Part shown: in pieces, positions 42,281-51,446 of the stretch
How the letters are laid out: each line of letters begins with the position of its first letter
How positions within the stretch are numbered: the first letter of the stretch is position 1
Source: Leptothoe sp034932105
GTDB lineage: Bacteria > Cyanobacteriota > Cyanobacteriia > Phormidesmidales > Phormidesmidaceae
Direction: 5' to 3'
Length of the DNA stretch: 64,000 bases
Assembly (NCBI RefSeq): GCF_034932105.1
Contig: NZ_JAYGIG010000122.1
Coordinates: 10,809-74,808 of the forward strand
Translations under genes and position numbers: made by a program
Notes under the pieces: generated by a model
The model's database searches: none
What the model was told of the DNA's origin: nothing
The model's input: the letters and a program-made list of their open reading frames with translations, nothing else

Positions 42281-43678
42281 TTACATCAGTGGTCTTGCTT
42301 GCGGTACGGAGATGGCAGGCTCTGGTGTATGGCCATTTTGTTCAGGCAGAATCGGATATTCTGGATAGCCCTCTAGACCAAAGTCCGAAAGATCTAGACC
42401 CACAATTTCTTCTTCAGGAGAAATCCGTAGCATACCCAGTTTCTTCAGCACAAAGCTGACACCATATCCGGGGATAAAGCCAAGGATGACGGTGCAAATA
42501 AAGGTGCCCACCAGCTGGGCAAAAAATCCAGTTAGGGGAATACCATCACCTTGGGGATAGCCAGAGGCCATAATCCCCACTGTCATTGCGCCAAGCATAC
42601 CGCAGTAGCCATGGACAGCAAACGCACCCACTGCATCGTCAATACCTGCTTTTTCAACGGCAGCACCCACAAAGGGCATGGTGTAAGCACCAATAAAGGC
42701 GATCAAAATGATGATGGCGGGACTATACAGATCCATCCCTGCACCCACGGAGATAATTCCCGCTAGACCACCTGAGATGGTATAGAACGGATCGGCCTTA
42801 GAACCAATGTAGGCACCCACAATACCAGAACACAGGGCCAAGGTTGTATTCACACCGATGGAGGCCAGGGTCATGGGCGTACCATAAATGGTAATCTCCA
42901 TGGTTTGACCTGGAACAAAGATGACGCAGGCGGCTAAAAACGCATAGAAGCCTACGAAAATCAACATCAGGCCCACCATGGTCAGGGGCAAGTTGTGGGG
43001 CAGGATTGCTCTCGGTTTGCCGTTGGCGTCAAACTTACCAATGCGAGGACCTAGGTTGATTAGGACACCCAGGGCAAAGAAACCAGAGACACCGTGTAGT
43101 ACTGCCGAACAGCCAAAGTCATGGTAACCAAGGTTAGTGAAAAACCAACCGTAGGGATTCCAACCCCAAGCCGCTGCGACCACCCAGGTGAACGATCCTA
43201 GGATCACGGCCAAAATGGAATAGGCACCTACTTTAATCCGCTCAATTACAGCACCGGAAAGAATAGATGCGGTGGTCATGGAAAATAGGGCAAAGGCAAA
43301 CCAGAAGACACCGGTGAGGTTATCGGCAATGTTGGGACCCATGGCGGGCGACCAGGGGTAGGAAGCTTGCACCAAGCCCAGTACAGACCCAACAGTTCCT
43401 TCAGACGCTGGATCGGTCCAGGGGCCAACAATCCCTCCCGTCACTGGGAACAGCGGGAAGGCATTGTATACCCACCAGCCAAAGAAGAAGAAGGTAAGAC
43501 CGACAATTGATAGGGTAAGCAGGTTCTTGACCATGGTGGCCAGAACATTCTTGGCACGCGAGGCACCACCTTCGTAGGCTAAAAAGCCCGCGTGGATCAG
43601 TAGCATAAAAACGGAGGCCCAATAGTAATAGGACTCCGACACGAAAGTTGCGAGAAACTCTTGTGATTCAGGAGACAT
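42281..43678 (-). CDS. amt: Ammonium transporter (Amt)
   Basis: A 465-residue membrane protein with about eleven helices. Signatures include LIHAGFLAYEGGASRAKN (N-terminal), NPYGWFFTNLGYHDFGCSAVLHGVSGFFALG (the DFAGG-like region) and DDAVGAFAVHGYCGMLGAMTVG with the second pore His. The N-terminal 25 residues lack a clear cleavable signal. The C-terminal tail contains LGLDLSDFGLEGYPEYP, typical of Amt proteins regulated by PII. An NtcA-type site lies upstream at 43932. Length is slightly above the E. coli AmtB mature form. Confidence 0.95.
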   Translation of the reverse strand: MSPESQEFLATFVSESYYYWASVFMLLIHAGFLAYEGGASRAKNVLATMVKNLLTLSIVGLTFFFFGWWVYNAFPLFPVTGGIVGPWTDPASEGTVGSVLGLVQASYPWSPAMGPNIADNLTGVFWFAFALFSMTTASILSGAVIERIKVGAYSILAVILGSFTWVVAAAWGWNPYGWFFTNLGYHDFGCSAVLHGVSGFFALGVLINLGPRIGKFDANGKPRAILPHNLPLTMVGLMLIFVGFYAFLAACVIFVPGQTMEITIYGTPMTLASIGVNTTLALCSGIVGAYIGSKADPFYTISGGLAGIISVGAGMDLYSPAIIILIAFIGAYTMPFVGAAVEKAGIDDAVGAFAVHGYCGMLGAMTVGIMASGYPQGDGIPLTGFFAQLVGTFICTVILGFIPGYGVSFVLKKLGMLRISPEEEIVGLDLSDFGLEGYPEYPILPEQNGHTPEPAISVPQARPLM

Positions 43679-43931
43679 ACGCGGCTCCAGTATGAGATCA
43701 ACGACAAATGGTCAACAATAACTGGACGATGGGTCGGTTAGTCAGAGTATGAGAAGTAGCCCACACAAACTGTTCAAGTATTCACAGAAACAGTTAATAA
43801 ACTAGAGGCATTCAAGGAACCTAATATCTCATAATTACTTGTTCTGACTGACCCAACTAAATTGACTGGATTGGTACAACTTAGATCGGCTTGTTATATC
43901 AAGAGTATGCAACGCAAATCTTAGCAAGGCT

Positions 43932-43945
43932 GTATTAATTACTAC
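43932..43945. promoter_or_regulatory. Predicted NtcA-binding site upstream of amt
   Basis: GTATTAATTACTAC fits the NtcA consensus GTA-N8-TAC. On the minus strand a TACTCT element (TAN3T type) lies about 24 nt downstream, the geometry of a class II NtcA-activated promoter. The site is about 254 bp before the amt ATG, giving a long leader. Not tested. Confidence 0.65.
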
Positions 43946-43999
43946 TGAAAAGCACCCGTGATCCCCGTTTTTACAATTCTCCTTATTCCGGTCTGTTGG

Positions 44000-44533
44000 C
44001 TACAGACATGGGCCATGGTTGAGCTTCTGCCCTAGGGTCTCCAGATCTTTATGGGCTAGATGCAGTTCTAGGGTGGGTTTACCCTGGGTTGGATGGTGCC
44101 AAATCAGGATCGGCATACCGGCGAATTGGGCGGGCACCGCCTGATGGTTAGGGATATGATCTAGCCGGTGAGGGGGTCTGACGGTGGCTTGAGCCATGAT
44201 TGTTGGCAGCTCGGAAATGGGTAGACATAGGCTGCCTAGCCAGTCAAATTGGGTGAGCCAGATGGCGGGCTGGGGCTGGGAAATGAGTTGGGCCAGATCC
44301 CCTGCATAGACAATGCGAAAGTTGCGATCGCACAACCGTAACACCGAACAGTCTTTGCCCTGTAATACGGTCTCCATGGACTGAAACGGGGCCAAATACC
44401 CCACATCATTGCCAAACAGCTGCATGGCCACCTTTAACCCATCCACCCCGGCCAAGTCCCAAAGGGAGTGGTGCCGGGAGTGGTGCATGGCTGTATCCGG
44501 ATGGGACTGCGGCTGGGGGGGATGCATGACCAT
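44000..44533 (-). CDS. Hypothetical protein downstream of the DUF1989-GcvT gene
   Basis: A 177-residue soluble protein. It starts MVMHPPQPQSHPDTAMHHSRHHSLWDLAG; a later Met at residue 16 is an alternative start. The sequence (DLAGVDGLKVAMQLFGNDVGYLAPFQSMETVLQGKDCSVLRLCDRNFRIVYAGD) is unrecognised, though its placement and length recall SoxG/YgfZ-like helpers of folate-dependent T-proteins. It starts 5 bp after the upstream gene's stop, so it is co-translated. Confidence 0.6.
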   Translation of the reverse strand: MVMHPPQPQSHPDTAMHHSRHHSLWDLAGVDGLKVAMQLFGNDVGYLAPFQSMETVLQGKDCSVLRLCDRNFRIVYAGDLAQLISQPQPAIWLTQFDWLGSLCLPISELPTIMAQATVRPPHRLDHIPNHQAVPAQFAGMPILIWHHPTQGKPTLELHLAHKDLETLGQKLNHGPCL

Positions 44534-44538
44534 GATGG

Positions 44539-46401
44539 TTATATCCGTACCCGACTTTTGGTGGGATCAAAGGCGGCTAAGGGACCCACCGTGGCGACTA
44601 GGCGACGCTTAAGGCCATCCAAGAGACCCACCTCCACCCGAGTGCCGGAGTCTGCATATTCAGGGACAATCTGGGCCATGGCGATGCTCCGATTCAGCAC
44701 CGGCGAGAACGTAGCGCTGGTAATCTGACCGATGCGCCAGCGTTCACCCTGGGCATAGATATTTTGGCCATGGGTGGCCACTTCATTACCGTCCAATACC
44801 AGGCCAACGGCCACCCTAGATGGATGCTGGCGAATCTTTTCCAAAGCCCCCTGGCCCATAAAGTTTGGTTTCTTCAGGGCCACGGTCCAACCGATGCCTG
44901 CCTGGTAGGGAGAGGTTAAATCATCAAACTCATAGCCCGATGCCAACAGACCCGCTTCAATTCTGGCTCGGTCCAGGGCCTGCATCCCCAGGGGTAATAG
45001 GCCAAAGCTTTGGCCTGCCTGGAGCAATCGGGTCCAAAGTCGGGTGCCATACTCAGGGTGAACAAACAGCTCATAGCCCAGTTCACCGGTATACCCCGTG
45101 CGGGAAAGCACCAGGGGAATATCTCCCACCTTAACCGCCGCAAATTGAAAATAGCCCAGGGTGTCTAGGGTGATGGTCGGCTCCGCAAAAGAGACCAATG
45201 GCCTCAGAATATCGCGAGATTTGGGCCCTTGGAGCGCTAGGTTGTGGATGCGATCGCTCACTGCCTCAATCTCCACAGTCCATCCCTGACCCTCGGCAAT
45301 GCGCCGGAGCCAGTCCCCATCCGTATCGCAGTTACCCACATAGCGATAGTGGGTGGGACTCAAGCAGAAGACAATACCATCGTCCACAATGCCGCCATGG
45401 GGATTGAGCAAGCACCCATAGGCAGATTGGCCCGGAGTGATTTTCTCCAAGTTACGAGAAAAAGCATATTGCAACAGGGCAAAGGCATCGGCCCCCGTGA
45501 CCTCAAATTTTCTCAAGGCGGAGAGATCCATCAGGGCGGCCCGTTGGCGGAGGGCCCAATATTCCGCCTGGTCACCCTGGTGGGCAAAACTTTTGGGCAC
45601 CCAAAACCCGTTGTATTCCACCAGGTCATCAGTCAGTTGCCGAATACAGGGGGTAAAGGCACTGTCTTGGGTGAGGCGCAGGGGAAAATCTGCCGCCACC
45701 CGTCGACCAATGGCTCGGGAAAATGTCGGATTAGCCGATTGCTCAGCCCCATAAATCCGCACATGGATCGGTGTGGGCTGCCAGCCATTGGCCGGATCAA
45801 TGTCGTCGGGACAGGCGGAGCTAGCGCACAGCAGATCTTGGTGCGCCTTAAGCAGGACGTAGTCCCCGGCTCGGGACCAGGACTCTTCCGAAAGAATGTT
45901 GCCGTGGCAGTCCACCTGGGTGTTGAAAAAAAAGTTAATGGCGGGCCAGCCGGATCGGTTGGCCAGGCCATGGGGGGCCAACGCCCGATTAAAATTATCG
46001 CTACAGCTGGGATGGCCTGGATAGCCCGCATCTTCATAATAGCGGGATGTGCAGGCCAGGAAAAAGCTGTCATGGCGGCCGCAGGTGTCTTGGATCACTT
46101 CCACCAGGGGCTCCATGGTCTGGGAGAAATATTTGCTGTGGAGTCCTGCCTGGGGATTGGTGACGCCGTTGAGGGTGCGGGTGACGGTGCTGTCGATTTC
46201 CTGGCTGTGGTTGTGGGCGTTGAAGGCGAGGAAGTCAGAGCATTGGGCCCCGGAGACATCGATAATTTGGATGTATTGCCCCTGGGTGACGGAGTAGGAA
46301 AGGGCGGTGCCGGGGGCAATGCGGTACTCGGCGACAACGGGGCCTAGGGGGCTAGGTATGTCTTGATCGGTGGGGGGCGATAGGACGGTAGAAAGCACCA
46401 T
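44539..46401 (-). CDS. DUF1989-GcvT fusion protein
   Basis: A 620-residue two-domain protein. Residues about 20-220 form a DUF1989 domain, as in urea-carboxylase-associated proteins (GQYIQIIDVSGAQCSDFLAFNAHNHSQEIDSTVTRTLNG, SCSDNFNRAL). Residues about 260-610 form an aminomethyltransferase/GcvT domain (AEYWALRQRAALMDLSALRKFEVTGADAFALLQYAFSRN, LVLSRTGYTGELGYELFVHPE, GLLPLGMQALDRARIEAG). The fusion suggests folate-linked removal of a one-carbon unit from an N-methyl compound or related amide. A 16-bp direct repeat lies just upstream of the start. Confidence 0.85.
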   Translation of the reverse strand: MVLSTVLSPPTDQDIPSPLGPVVAEYRIAPGTALSYSVTQGQYIQIIDVSGAQCSDFLAFNAHNHSQEIDSTVTRTLNGVTNPQAGLHSKYFSQTMEPLVEVIQDTCGRHDSFFLACTSRYYEDAGYPGHPSCSDNFNRALAPHGLANRSGWPAINFFFNTQVDCHGNILSEESWSRAGDYVLLKAHQDLLCASSACPDDIDPANGWQPTPIHVRIYGAEQSANPTFSRAIGRRVAADFPLRLTQDSAFTPCIRQLTDDLVEYNGFWVPKSFAHQGDQAEYWALRQRAALMDLSALRKFEVTGADAFALLQYAFSRNLEKITPGQSAYGCLLNPHGGIVDDGIVFCLSPTHYRYVGNCDTDGDWLRRIAEGQGWTVEIEAVSDRIHNLALQGPKSRDILRPLVSFAEPTITLDTLGYFQFAAVKVGDIPLVLSRTGYTGELGYELFVHPEYGTRLWTRLLQAGQSFGLLPLGMQALDRARIEAGLLASGYEFDDLTSPYQAGIGWTVALKKPNFMGQGALEKIRQHPSRVAVGLVLDGNEVATHGQNIYAQGERWRIGQITSATFSPVLNRSIAMAQIVPEYADSGTRVEVGLLDGLKRRLVATVGPLAAFDPTKSRVRI

Positions 46402-46410
46402 GGGAACACA

Positions 46411-46443
46411 ATTTTTATGGTAGATAAATTTTTATGGTAGATA
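46411..46443. promoter_or_regulatory. Two 16-bp direct repeats upstream of the DUF1989-GcvT gene
   Basis: ATTTTTATGGTAGATA occurs at 46411-46426 and again at 46428-46443, period 17. The pair lies 10-42 bp before the start codon. It overlaps the place where the -10 or ribosome-binding region would be, so it could be an operator. It may equally be a simple slippage duplication. Confidence 0.55.
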
Positions 46444-46660
46444 TACGTTTAACAGTCTCCTCCCCTTGAGCAGGCTACAGTCTGATTTATGGTGTGTACA
46501 TAAGTCGGAAAGAGGCCTCTTGCAGAGTGGGCTAATCCGAGGCCAGATATATCTTTTGGGACATTTTTTTAGCTCTGTGTATACCGTAGCCTGCTTAAGG
46601 GGAACCATTTGCCAGCCAACATTTGAAAGCTTTAGACTGCTTTCTTTTATGGGCGCTTAC

Positions 46661-48604
46661 CTACCCACAGCAAGCCTGTTTACTCCCATGGCTCTTCGGC
46701 GATGGGGGCACGTCATTGGCCGGATTCTCATCAAAGAAGTTCAGCGGTTTCAACATAAACCCAATGGTCCCCACCGGCATCACCGGCCAATCTTCCGCCC
46801 GGGGAGAGTGACTGTGGGCAAAGGTGTACCACACCACCAAATCCGTGTTCTCAACGGAGCGATCCGCCTGGGTCCAAGCCGGTAGCCCCACCCCACCAGG
46901 GTGCTGGTTGGGATAGTCTCCCGCCGGATATTTCTCCTCGGCACTGTAGGGAGTGACCCACAGATGTTTGGTCATGTAGGTGGCTCGATTGATCACACTG
47001 GCGTCAGGCCGTGCCAACGGTAGGGTGTTTTCCCCCGGCATTAGTTTGTAGGCGGTGGGATAGCCCATGGCGTTGGTTTTGGATGGGTTCACAATCTTCC
47101 AATAGCGCCCCTTCATCGGATCAATCAGACGCTGGGCGGCTTGTTCCGTGGGCAGCAAGGTGGACTTGGCATAGAAGGCATTGCCATAGGGGTTATGGTC
47201 ATCGTCCTCAGGGACAATATTTACCTCATAGACAGAATTATTGGGACCGTCTATGGCCATGTCCATGCGGACATTGAAAATGTGTTGGTGGATGGGGGCA
47301 TTGAGCTGGGGGGCAATCAGGGTGCCATATTGGGGTACTTCCCCAGGCATCACGGCAGCGGTACTGACCATGCCCGTGAGTTTGACTTCGTATTGGATAG
47401 TGCCGTCCTGGTAGAAGTACCAATAGAAGCCATATTCGTAGTTGCCCACGGTGGCGATAAAGGAGACCACCAAGCGACGGGACCGTCTCACTTCCGTCTG
47501 TTCCGTGCGCCAGTCCATGTGCTTCCAAAGGATGCCAAAATCTTCCTCATGGAGACAGACGGCATTTTCAATCTGGGCCACCTCACCCCGAGAATTGGTG
47601 ATAAAGGCGTCGAAGTAGTAAATTTCTCCCAGGCAGTCACAGCCTAGCTTGAGGGAATTAGCCAGGGAACCAATGCCATATTCCCCCACGTCAAAGGCAT
47701 TTTTGCGATAGGCATAGGGTTTTGGATCGCCGTAGGGCACGGTCATTTCCGCCAAGGAAGCCCGATAGAAAATGGGGCGTTCTTCCCCTTGGTCTGTGTA
47801 GGAAACGGTGTAGAGGACTAAGCCTTCGCGGGGGGTGAAGCCCACGCGAATTTTCCACTTTTGCCAGGAGATTTCATGGCCGTCAACTGCAAAGCTAGGA
47901 CCTTCGGGTTGAATAATCTCTAGGGGTTTTAGGTCCTGGCGGTAGTTTTTGACATATTCAGGGGTGTAGTTACCATCCTGAGGAGGTAAGGGCACGACGC
48001 CATAGTCCTCCACCCGGATCACCTTCATTTTGTTCAGATCCACCACGGGGATGACGCCTTCAATGGGTCTGGCATAGCCGTTATCCGTGGGGTTGGCTTT
48101 GACCCAGCAGAGGGCTCGGGACAATCGAACCCCTTCTTCATCGGCAATGCCATAGTTACCGGCGGACCAGGGATCTACCATGACTAGGTCTGGATCGGTG
48201 ATGCCCCGTTTTGCGATCGCATCCCTAAACTCCTGACTCGCCTTAACCACCGTCTCGCATTCCATAAACTCGTCCAACATGATGGGAGGTTGCACCCCAG
48301 GAATGTGCTCCCAGGATTTCACTCGACCCTGACTGAGGGAAACGACAACTTCGTAGGTTTGGGCCGTGGCATTATCCAACAAGATTAAAAAGGCCTCTCG
48401 CTCGATGGCATCCCCAGGCTTAAAGCTCAAAACCGTCTCTTTTGTCGGTTCATTTAGGGTGACCGTGGCAAACCGAAAACTTGCTCCCAGGGACTTTTCC
48501 TGACGCACAATAGCCACCGCTGCGGTAATCTCATCAGGGTTTAACGGTTCCAATGGATGGGCGACCGTTACAGTTGCAATGATTCTTTCCTTGGCTAGGG
48601 TCAT
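46661..48604 (-). CDS. Copper-containing primary amine oxidase
   Basis: A 647-residue topaquinone enzyme that oxidises primary amines to aldehydes, ammonia and hydrogen peroxide. The cofactor tyrosine lies in TVGNYEYGFYWYF (N-Y-D/E motif, about residue 388). The copper ligands are His-x-His in APIHQHIFNVRMDM and a C-terminal His in HSHSPRAEDWPVMPVG. No signal peptide is visible, so it is probably cytosolic. It links to the cluster by producing ammonium. Length agrees with bacterial CuAOs (about 640). Confidence 0.93.
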   Translation of the reverse strand: MTLAKERIIATVTVAHPLEPLNPDEITAAVAIVRQEKSLGASFRFATVTLNEPTKETVLSFKPGDAIEREAFLILLDNATAQTYEVVVSLSQGRVKSWEHIPGVQPPIMLDEFMECETVVKASQEFRDAIAKRGITDPDLVMVDPWSAGNYGIADEEGVRLSRALCWVKANPTDNGYARPIEGVIPVVDLNKMKVIRVEDYGVVPLPPQDGNYTPEYVKNYRQDLKPLEIIQPEGPSFAVDGHEISWQKWKIRVGFTPREGLVLYTVSYTDQGEERPIFYRASLAEMTVPYGDPKPYAYRKNAFDVGEYGIGSLANSLKLGCDCLGEIYYFDAFITNSRGEVAQIENAVCLHEEDFGILWKHMDWRTEQTEVRRSRRLVVSFIATVGNYEYGFYWYFYQDGTIQYEVKLTGMVSTAAVMPGEVPQYGTLIAPQLNAPIHQHIFNVRMDMAIDGPNNSVYEVNIVPEDDDHNPYGNAFYAKSTLLPTEQAAQRLIDPMKGRYWKIVNPSKTNAMGYPTAYKLMPGENTLPLARPDASVINRATYMTKHLWVTPYSAEEKYPAGDYPNQHPGGVGLPAWTQADRSVENTDLVVWYTFAHSHSPRAEDWPVMPVGTIGFMLKPLNFFDENPANDVPPSPKSHGSKQACCG

Positions 48605-48929
48605 GGGGATGTTCTCCTTGGGGAATTACTAAGGTGTTTTCTCGAAAAAGCGATACCAATTGAAAGCCCCCCTTCCATGGCAATAGTTCTATGGTCCCAA
48701 CTAGGCATAATGGGGTTTCCAAGATTTTGGGGGGATAGGATTCAAAACCCCCAGAATATAGTCCAAGGGTCCTTCAGGAAGGGTCCTTCTTGAAGGGGGT
48801 TGAGGGCACGGATAACGGGTATCTTCTCCGCTGGAAATGTTCTAACTTCATGAATTCTCTAACTTCCCCCTTTGCTTACGCCTTGCCCGCAGGGCTTTAG
48901 GGGGAAACGCCAAAGTCATGAGCTTTTTT
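48605..48929. other. Intergenic region with small inverted repeats
   Basis: About 325 bp. GGGTCCTTC occurs twice around 48767-48790 with a GAAGGGTCC inverted partner, and GCCTTGCCCGCAGGGC forms a small hairpin at 48881-48896. No ORF is convincing. It probably holds the promoter of the amine oxidase gene and a terminator of the 48930 gene. Confidence 0.4.
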
Positions 48930-50372
48930 TCAACTGCTAACCACAGCCATGGCGGGTACCTTTGCCGCTTCAGCTTCGTCTAACTCCGCCAACAGACTTT
49001 CTGCTAACTGGCGCTTCTTGTCCGCATCCATTTTCTTCAGCTCGTTGTTGAGCACCCGCTCATTCACAGACTGGTTCCAATAGTCGAGACTTTCAAACCC
49101 AAGCAAGGCAGACTTGCCCACAAACTGTCGCAAAATCTCGTTGGTAGGACCCATCACCCAACCCGCTTTGCCATCCCGCAGGTAGCGCTCCACTTCCATA
49201 TCTTTCTTGAAGCCAGAACCGCCGCAGGCGTGGAGCATTTTGTCACACACATGGGCCACATTCTTCGCCGCTGAGAATTTAATTTGCCAATACCAGTGGA
49301 GATAGGCCGACCGAGGTAGGGCGGTAATATCGGCATGCAATGACCAGTCACAATCATGGGTTAATTTATCCATCAATTGACCCATGGAGAACGTATACAT
49401 GCGGCAGGCACTGGTGTCGATAATTGCCTCACCAAAATAGTCCTGAATGGTGGGATAGTCCGCCACCCGCATACCCACATCCACATGTTTTTTGCGAGTA
49501 ACATGCTTTTTCGCAATGTCGATGGCCCCCATGGCAATGCCATTCCAACAGGCGGAGGAGCAAAGTAAGAAAAACGGATCGACAATCTCGTCATTGGAGG
49601 ATACCCCATCCCCCGCTGGTCCCACCATGCGCTGGGCGGGAATGGTAACCCCATCCACCAACAGCGTCCCGGACTGATTACCCCGCAACCCTAGGGCATC
49701 CCACTTGTGGGGTTCCGCCTGAACCTCGTCTCCATAGATCAGAAAACAGGAGAGGTCAGAATAGTCTCCAGCAAAGTCAGGGCTGGTGGTTTGGACGATG
49801 TACCAATCGGCAAAGCCGGCGGAGGTGGTCCAGGAGGCTCGCTTGAATACCTGCCAACCGTCACCGGTGGACTTGGCCTTGGAGGAAACCGGATACCAGA
49901 AGTGGGAGCCGGTTTCTGGATCAGAATAGGAGAGGGTGCCGATCAGTACTTCAGCATCCAGTCGCTTTAGGAGTGATTGCAATTCTGGATTGTCATGGGC
50001 CCGGAATAGGGCGGCGGCAACCGCCCCCAAATGCATGGTAAAACACATGGCCGTACTGGGACAGCCATAGCGGGCGATGGTTTCCACCACCATGGCGGCA
50101 CAAATATGGTTTTCTCCTAACCCCCCCCATTCCTGGGGGACAAACAGACCTAACAGCCCCAGGGACGCCAAGGCTTTGAAGTTTTCGCGGGGGTAGATCA
50201 GGTTGCGGTCAGATGCGATCGCATTCGGCCGTAGTACCTTGGCACACAGGTCAATCAGTTTCGCCTGGATGGTCTGTTGTGCTGGAGTAAGCAGCCACTG
50301 GGGGTCAAAGTCCCCACTGAGACCGTTAAACGGATTTTCGAGGGGTGGATTCGTCAAAATTTCGGTCGTCAT
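48930..50372 (-). CDS. Acyl-CoA dehydrogenase-like flavoprotein
   Basis: A 480-residue protein of the acyl-CoA dehydrogenase superfamily. Segments: IYPRENFKALASLGLLGLFVPQEWGGLG (N-terminal helical domain), IGTLSYSDPETGSHFWYP and RASWTTSAGFADWYIVQT (beta domain), MLHACGGSGFKKDMEVERYLRDGKAGWVMGPTNEILRQFVGK (C-terminal). Some members are monooxygenases or amine-oxidising enzymes (DszC-, NMO-type), which would suit this cluster better than fatty-acid oxidation. The C-terminal 50 residues are charged. It lies 57 bp after the PhyH-3 gene. Confidence 0.85.
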   Translation of the reverse strand: MTTEILTNPPLENPFNGLSGDFDPQWLLTPAQQTIQAKLIDLCAKVLRPNAIASDRNLIYPRENFKALASLGLLGLFVPQEWGGLGENHICAAMVVETIARYGCPSTAMCFTMHLGAVAAALFRAHDNPELQSLLKRLDAEVLIGTLSYSDPETGSHFWYPVSSKAKSTGDGWQVFKRASWTTSAGFADWYIVQTTSPDFAGDYSDLSCFLIYGDEVQAEPHKWDALGLRGNQSGTLLVDGVTIPAQRMVGPAGDGVSSNDEIVDPFFLLCSSACWNGIAMGAIDIAKKHVTRKKHVDVGMRVADYPTIQDYFGEAIIDTSACRMYTFSMGQLMDKLTHDCDWSLHADITALPRSAYLHWYWQIKFSAAKNVAHVCDKMLHACGGSGFKKDMEVERYLRDGKAGWVMGPTNEILRQFVGKSALLGFESLDYWNQSVNERVLNNELKKMDADKKRQLAESLLAELDEAEAAKVPAMAVVSS

Positions 50373-50429
50373 GGGGGCTTAGGAACTGATGAAAAAAAAT
50401 TAAAAGAAAACGTCCTCAGACCTACGTCT

Positions 50430-51329
50430 TCAGACAACAGCCGCAGCTGCGGCTGCCAACGGATCGGCACAGTAATCAGCTAAATGGGGACTGCGATACC
50501 CATCTTCTTGCCATAAAATCGGAAAGAAACTCTCATCCATGCGAGTATCGCCCACCCGCTTGTAGCGCCCGTAGATATAACCCGGCTCATGCACTGGGTG
50601 GAATTGGGCTTGGGCTGGAATCGTATGTAGGCCAATACTATGGAATGTGCCCTCCGTGCGAGTGGTCTGGCACAGCCCATGCCAGGTGCGCCCATGGTGA
50701 AAGGCACAGCCCCCGGCCGGAACTTCCACAAAGACTAACTCCGGCTCATCCACCCCAGCATTCTCTGCCGCCTGCAACATGGCCCAGCGATAGTCCTTTT
50801 TCGGCGCATGGAACTCACCCTCCACGTTGGCCAGGGGCCATTTGTGGGAGCCCTTGGCATAGACCAAGGTGCCATCCGCCGGGGTGGCATCGTCCAGGGC
50901 AATCCAGCAGGTCATCATGGCGGCTGGGTCTAAATAGTCGATGTAGGCCCCGTCCTGGTGCATGGCCACGGGCTTAGCCTGGGGAGGCTTCATCCACATG
51001 CTGTCCTGGCCAATGCGGGCACCGGTCCAACCGCCTAAGGTGGCGGTGAGACGGCCAATTTCTGAGGAAAGGACGAGGCTGGCAATGGTGCGATCGCATT
51101 TCCACGCGTTACACATTTCCCGAGTTATATCCGGCAGACTCAAGCCTGGCCGCCAATACCACTCATCGGGATAGATGCCCGTATCAAAGTCTCCATGAAA
51201 CAGGGGGCCTAAACGACTCACCAGCTGTCCGACAAAATCGGAAGGCAAGAAATTTTCCAGAATCAAAAATCCATCCTCTTGGAACTGACGAATCTGTTCC
51301 TGAGAAAGCTGAACAGGCTGATAAACCAT
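50430..51329 (-). CDS. Phytanoyl-CoA dioxygenase (PhyH)-family protein 3
   Basis: A 299-residue paralogue of the two PhyH proteins at 37469 and 38380. H-x-D is intact in VAMHQDGAYIDYLDPAAMMTCW, with the distal His in AFHHGRTWHGLCQTTR. N-terminal QIRQFQEDGFLILENFLPSDFVGQLVSRLGPLFHGDFDTGIYPDEWYWRPG is almost superposable on paralogue 2. It is divergent from the solute-binding-like gene at 51447; the palindrome at 51392 lies between them. Confidence 0.88.
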   Translation of the reverse strand: MVYQPVQLSQEQIRQFQEDGFLILENFLPSDFVGQLVSRLGPLFHGDFDTGIYPDEWYWRPGLSLPDITREMCNAWKCDRTIASLVLSSEIGRLTATLGGWTGARIGQDSMWMKPPQAKPVAMHQDGAYIDYLDPAAMMTCWIALDDATPADGTLVYAKGSHKWPLANVEGEFHAPKKDYRWAMLQAAENAGVDEPELVFVEVPAGGCAFHHGRTWHGLCQTTRTEGTFHSIGLHTIPAQAQFHPVHEPGYIYGRYKRVGDTRMDESFFPILWQEDGYRSPHLADYCADPLAAAAAAVV

Positions 51330-51391
51330 AAAAGCACCCCTGATGCTTTAAAACGGAGATGTCCAGTTGACAAAACAATCTGGACGTTCTC

Positions 51392-51409
51392 TACTTGTCA
51401 TAATAAGTT
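51392..51409. promoter_or_regulatory. Palindromic operator-like site between PhyH-3 and the solute-binding-like gene
   Basis: TACTTGTCATAATAAGTT matches 17 of 18 bases of the reverse complement of the site at 52397-52414. Consensus is AACTTRTYATRAYAAGTT, a near-perfect palindrome. A second inverted repeat (GTCCAG / CTGGAC, 51361-51385) sits beside it. The cognate regulator is not in this window. Confidence 0.68.
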
Positions 51410-51446
51410 GTAAGCTTATTTGCGATGTGCCCTTTGCTACCCTTTT

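Noticed and set aside
45244..46347. Long plus-strand ORF of 367 residues
   Set aside because: It is entirely antisense to the DUF1989-GcvT gene, which has clear family motifs; the plus frame has none.
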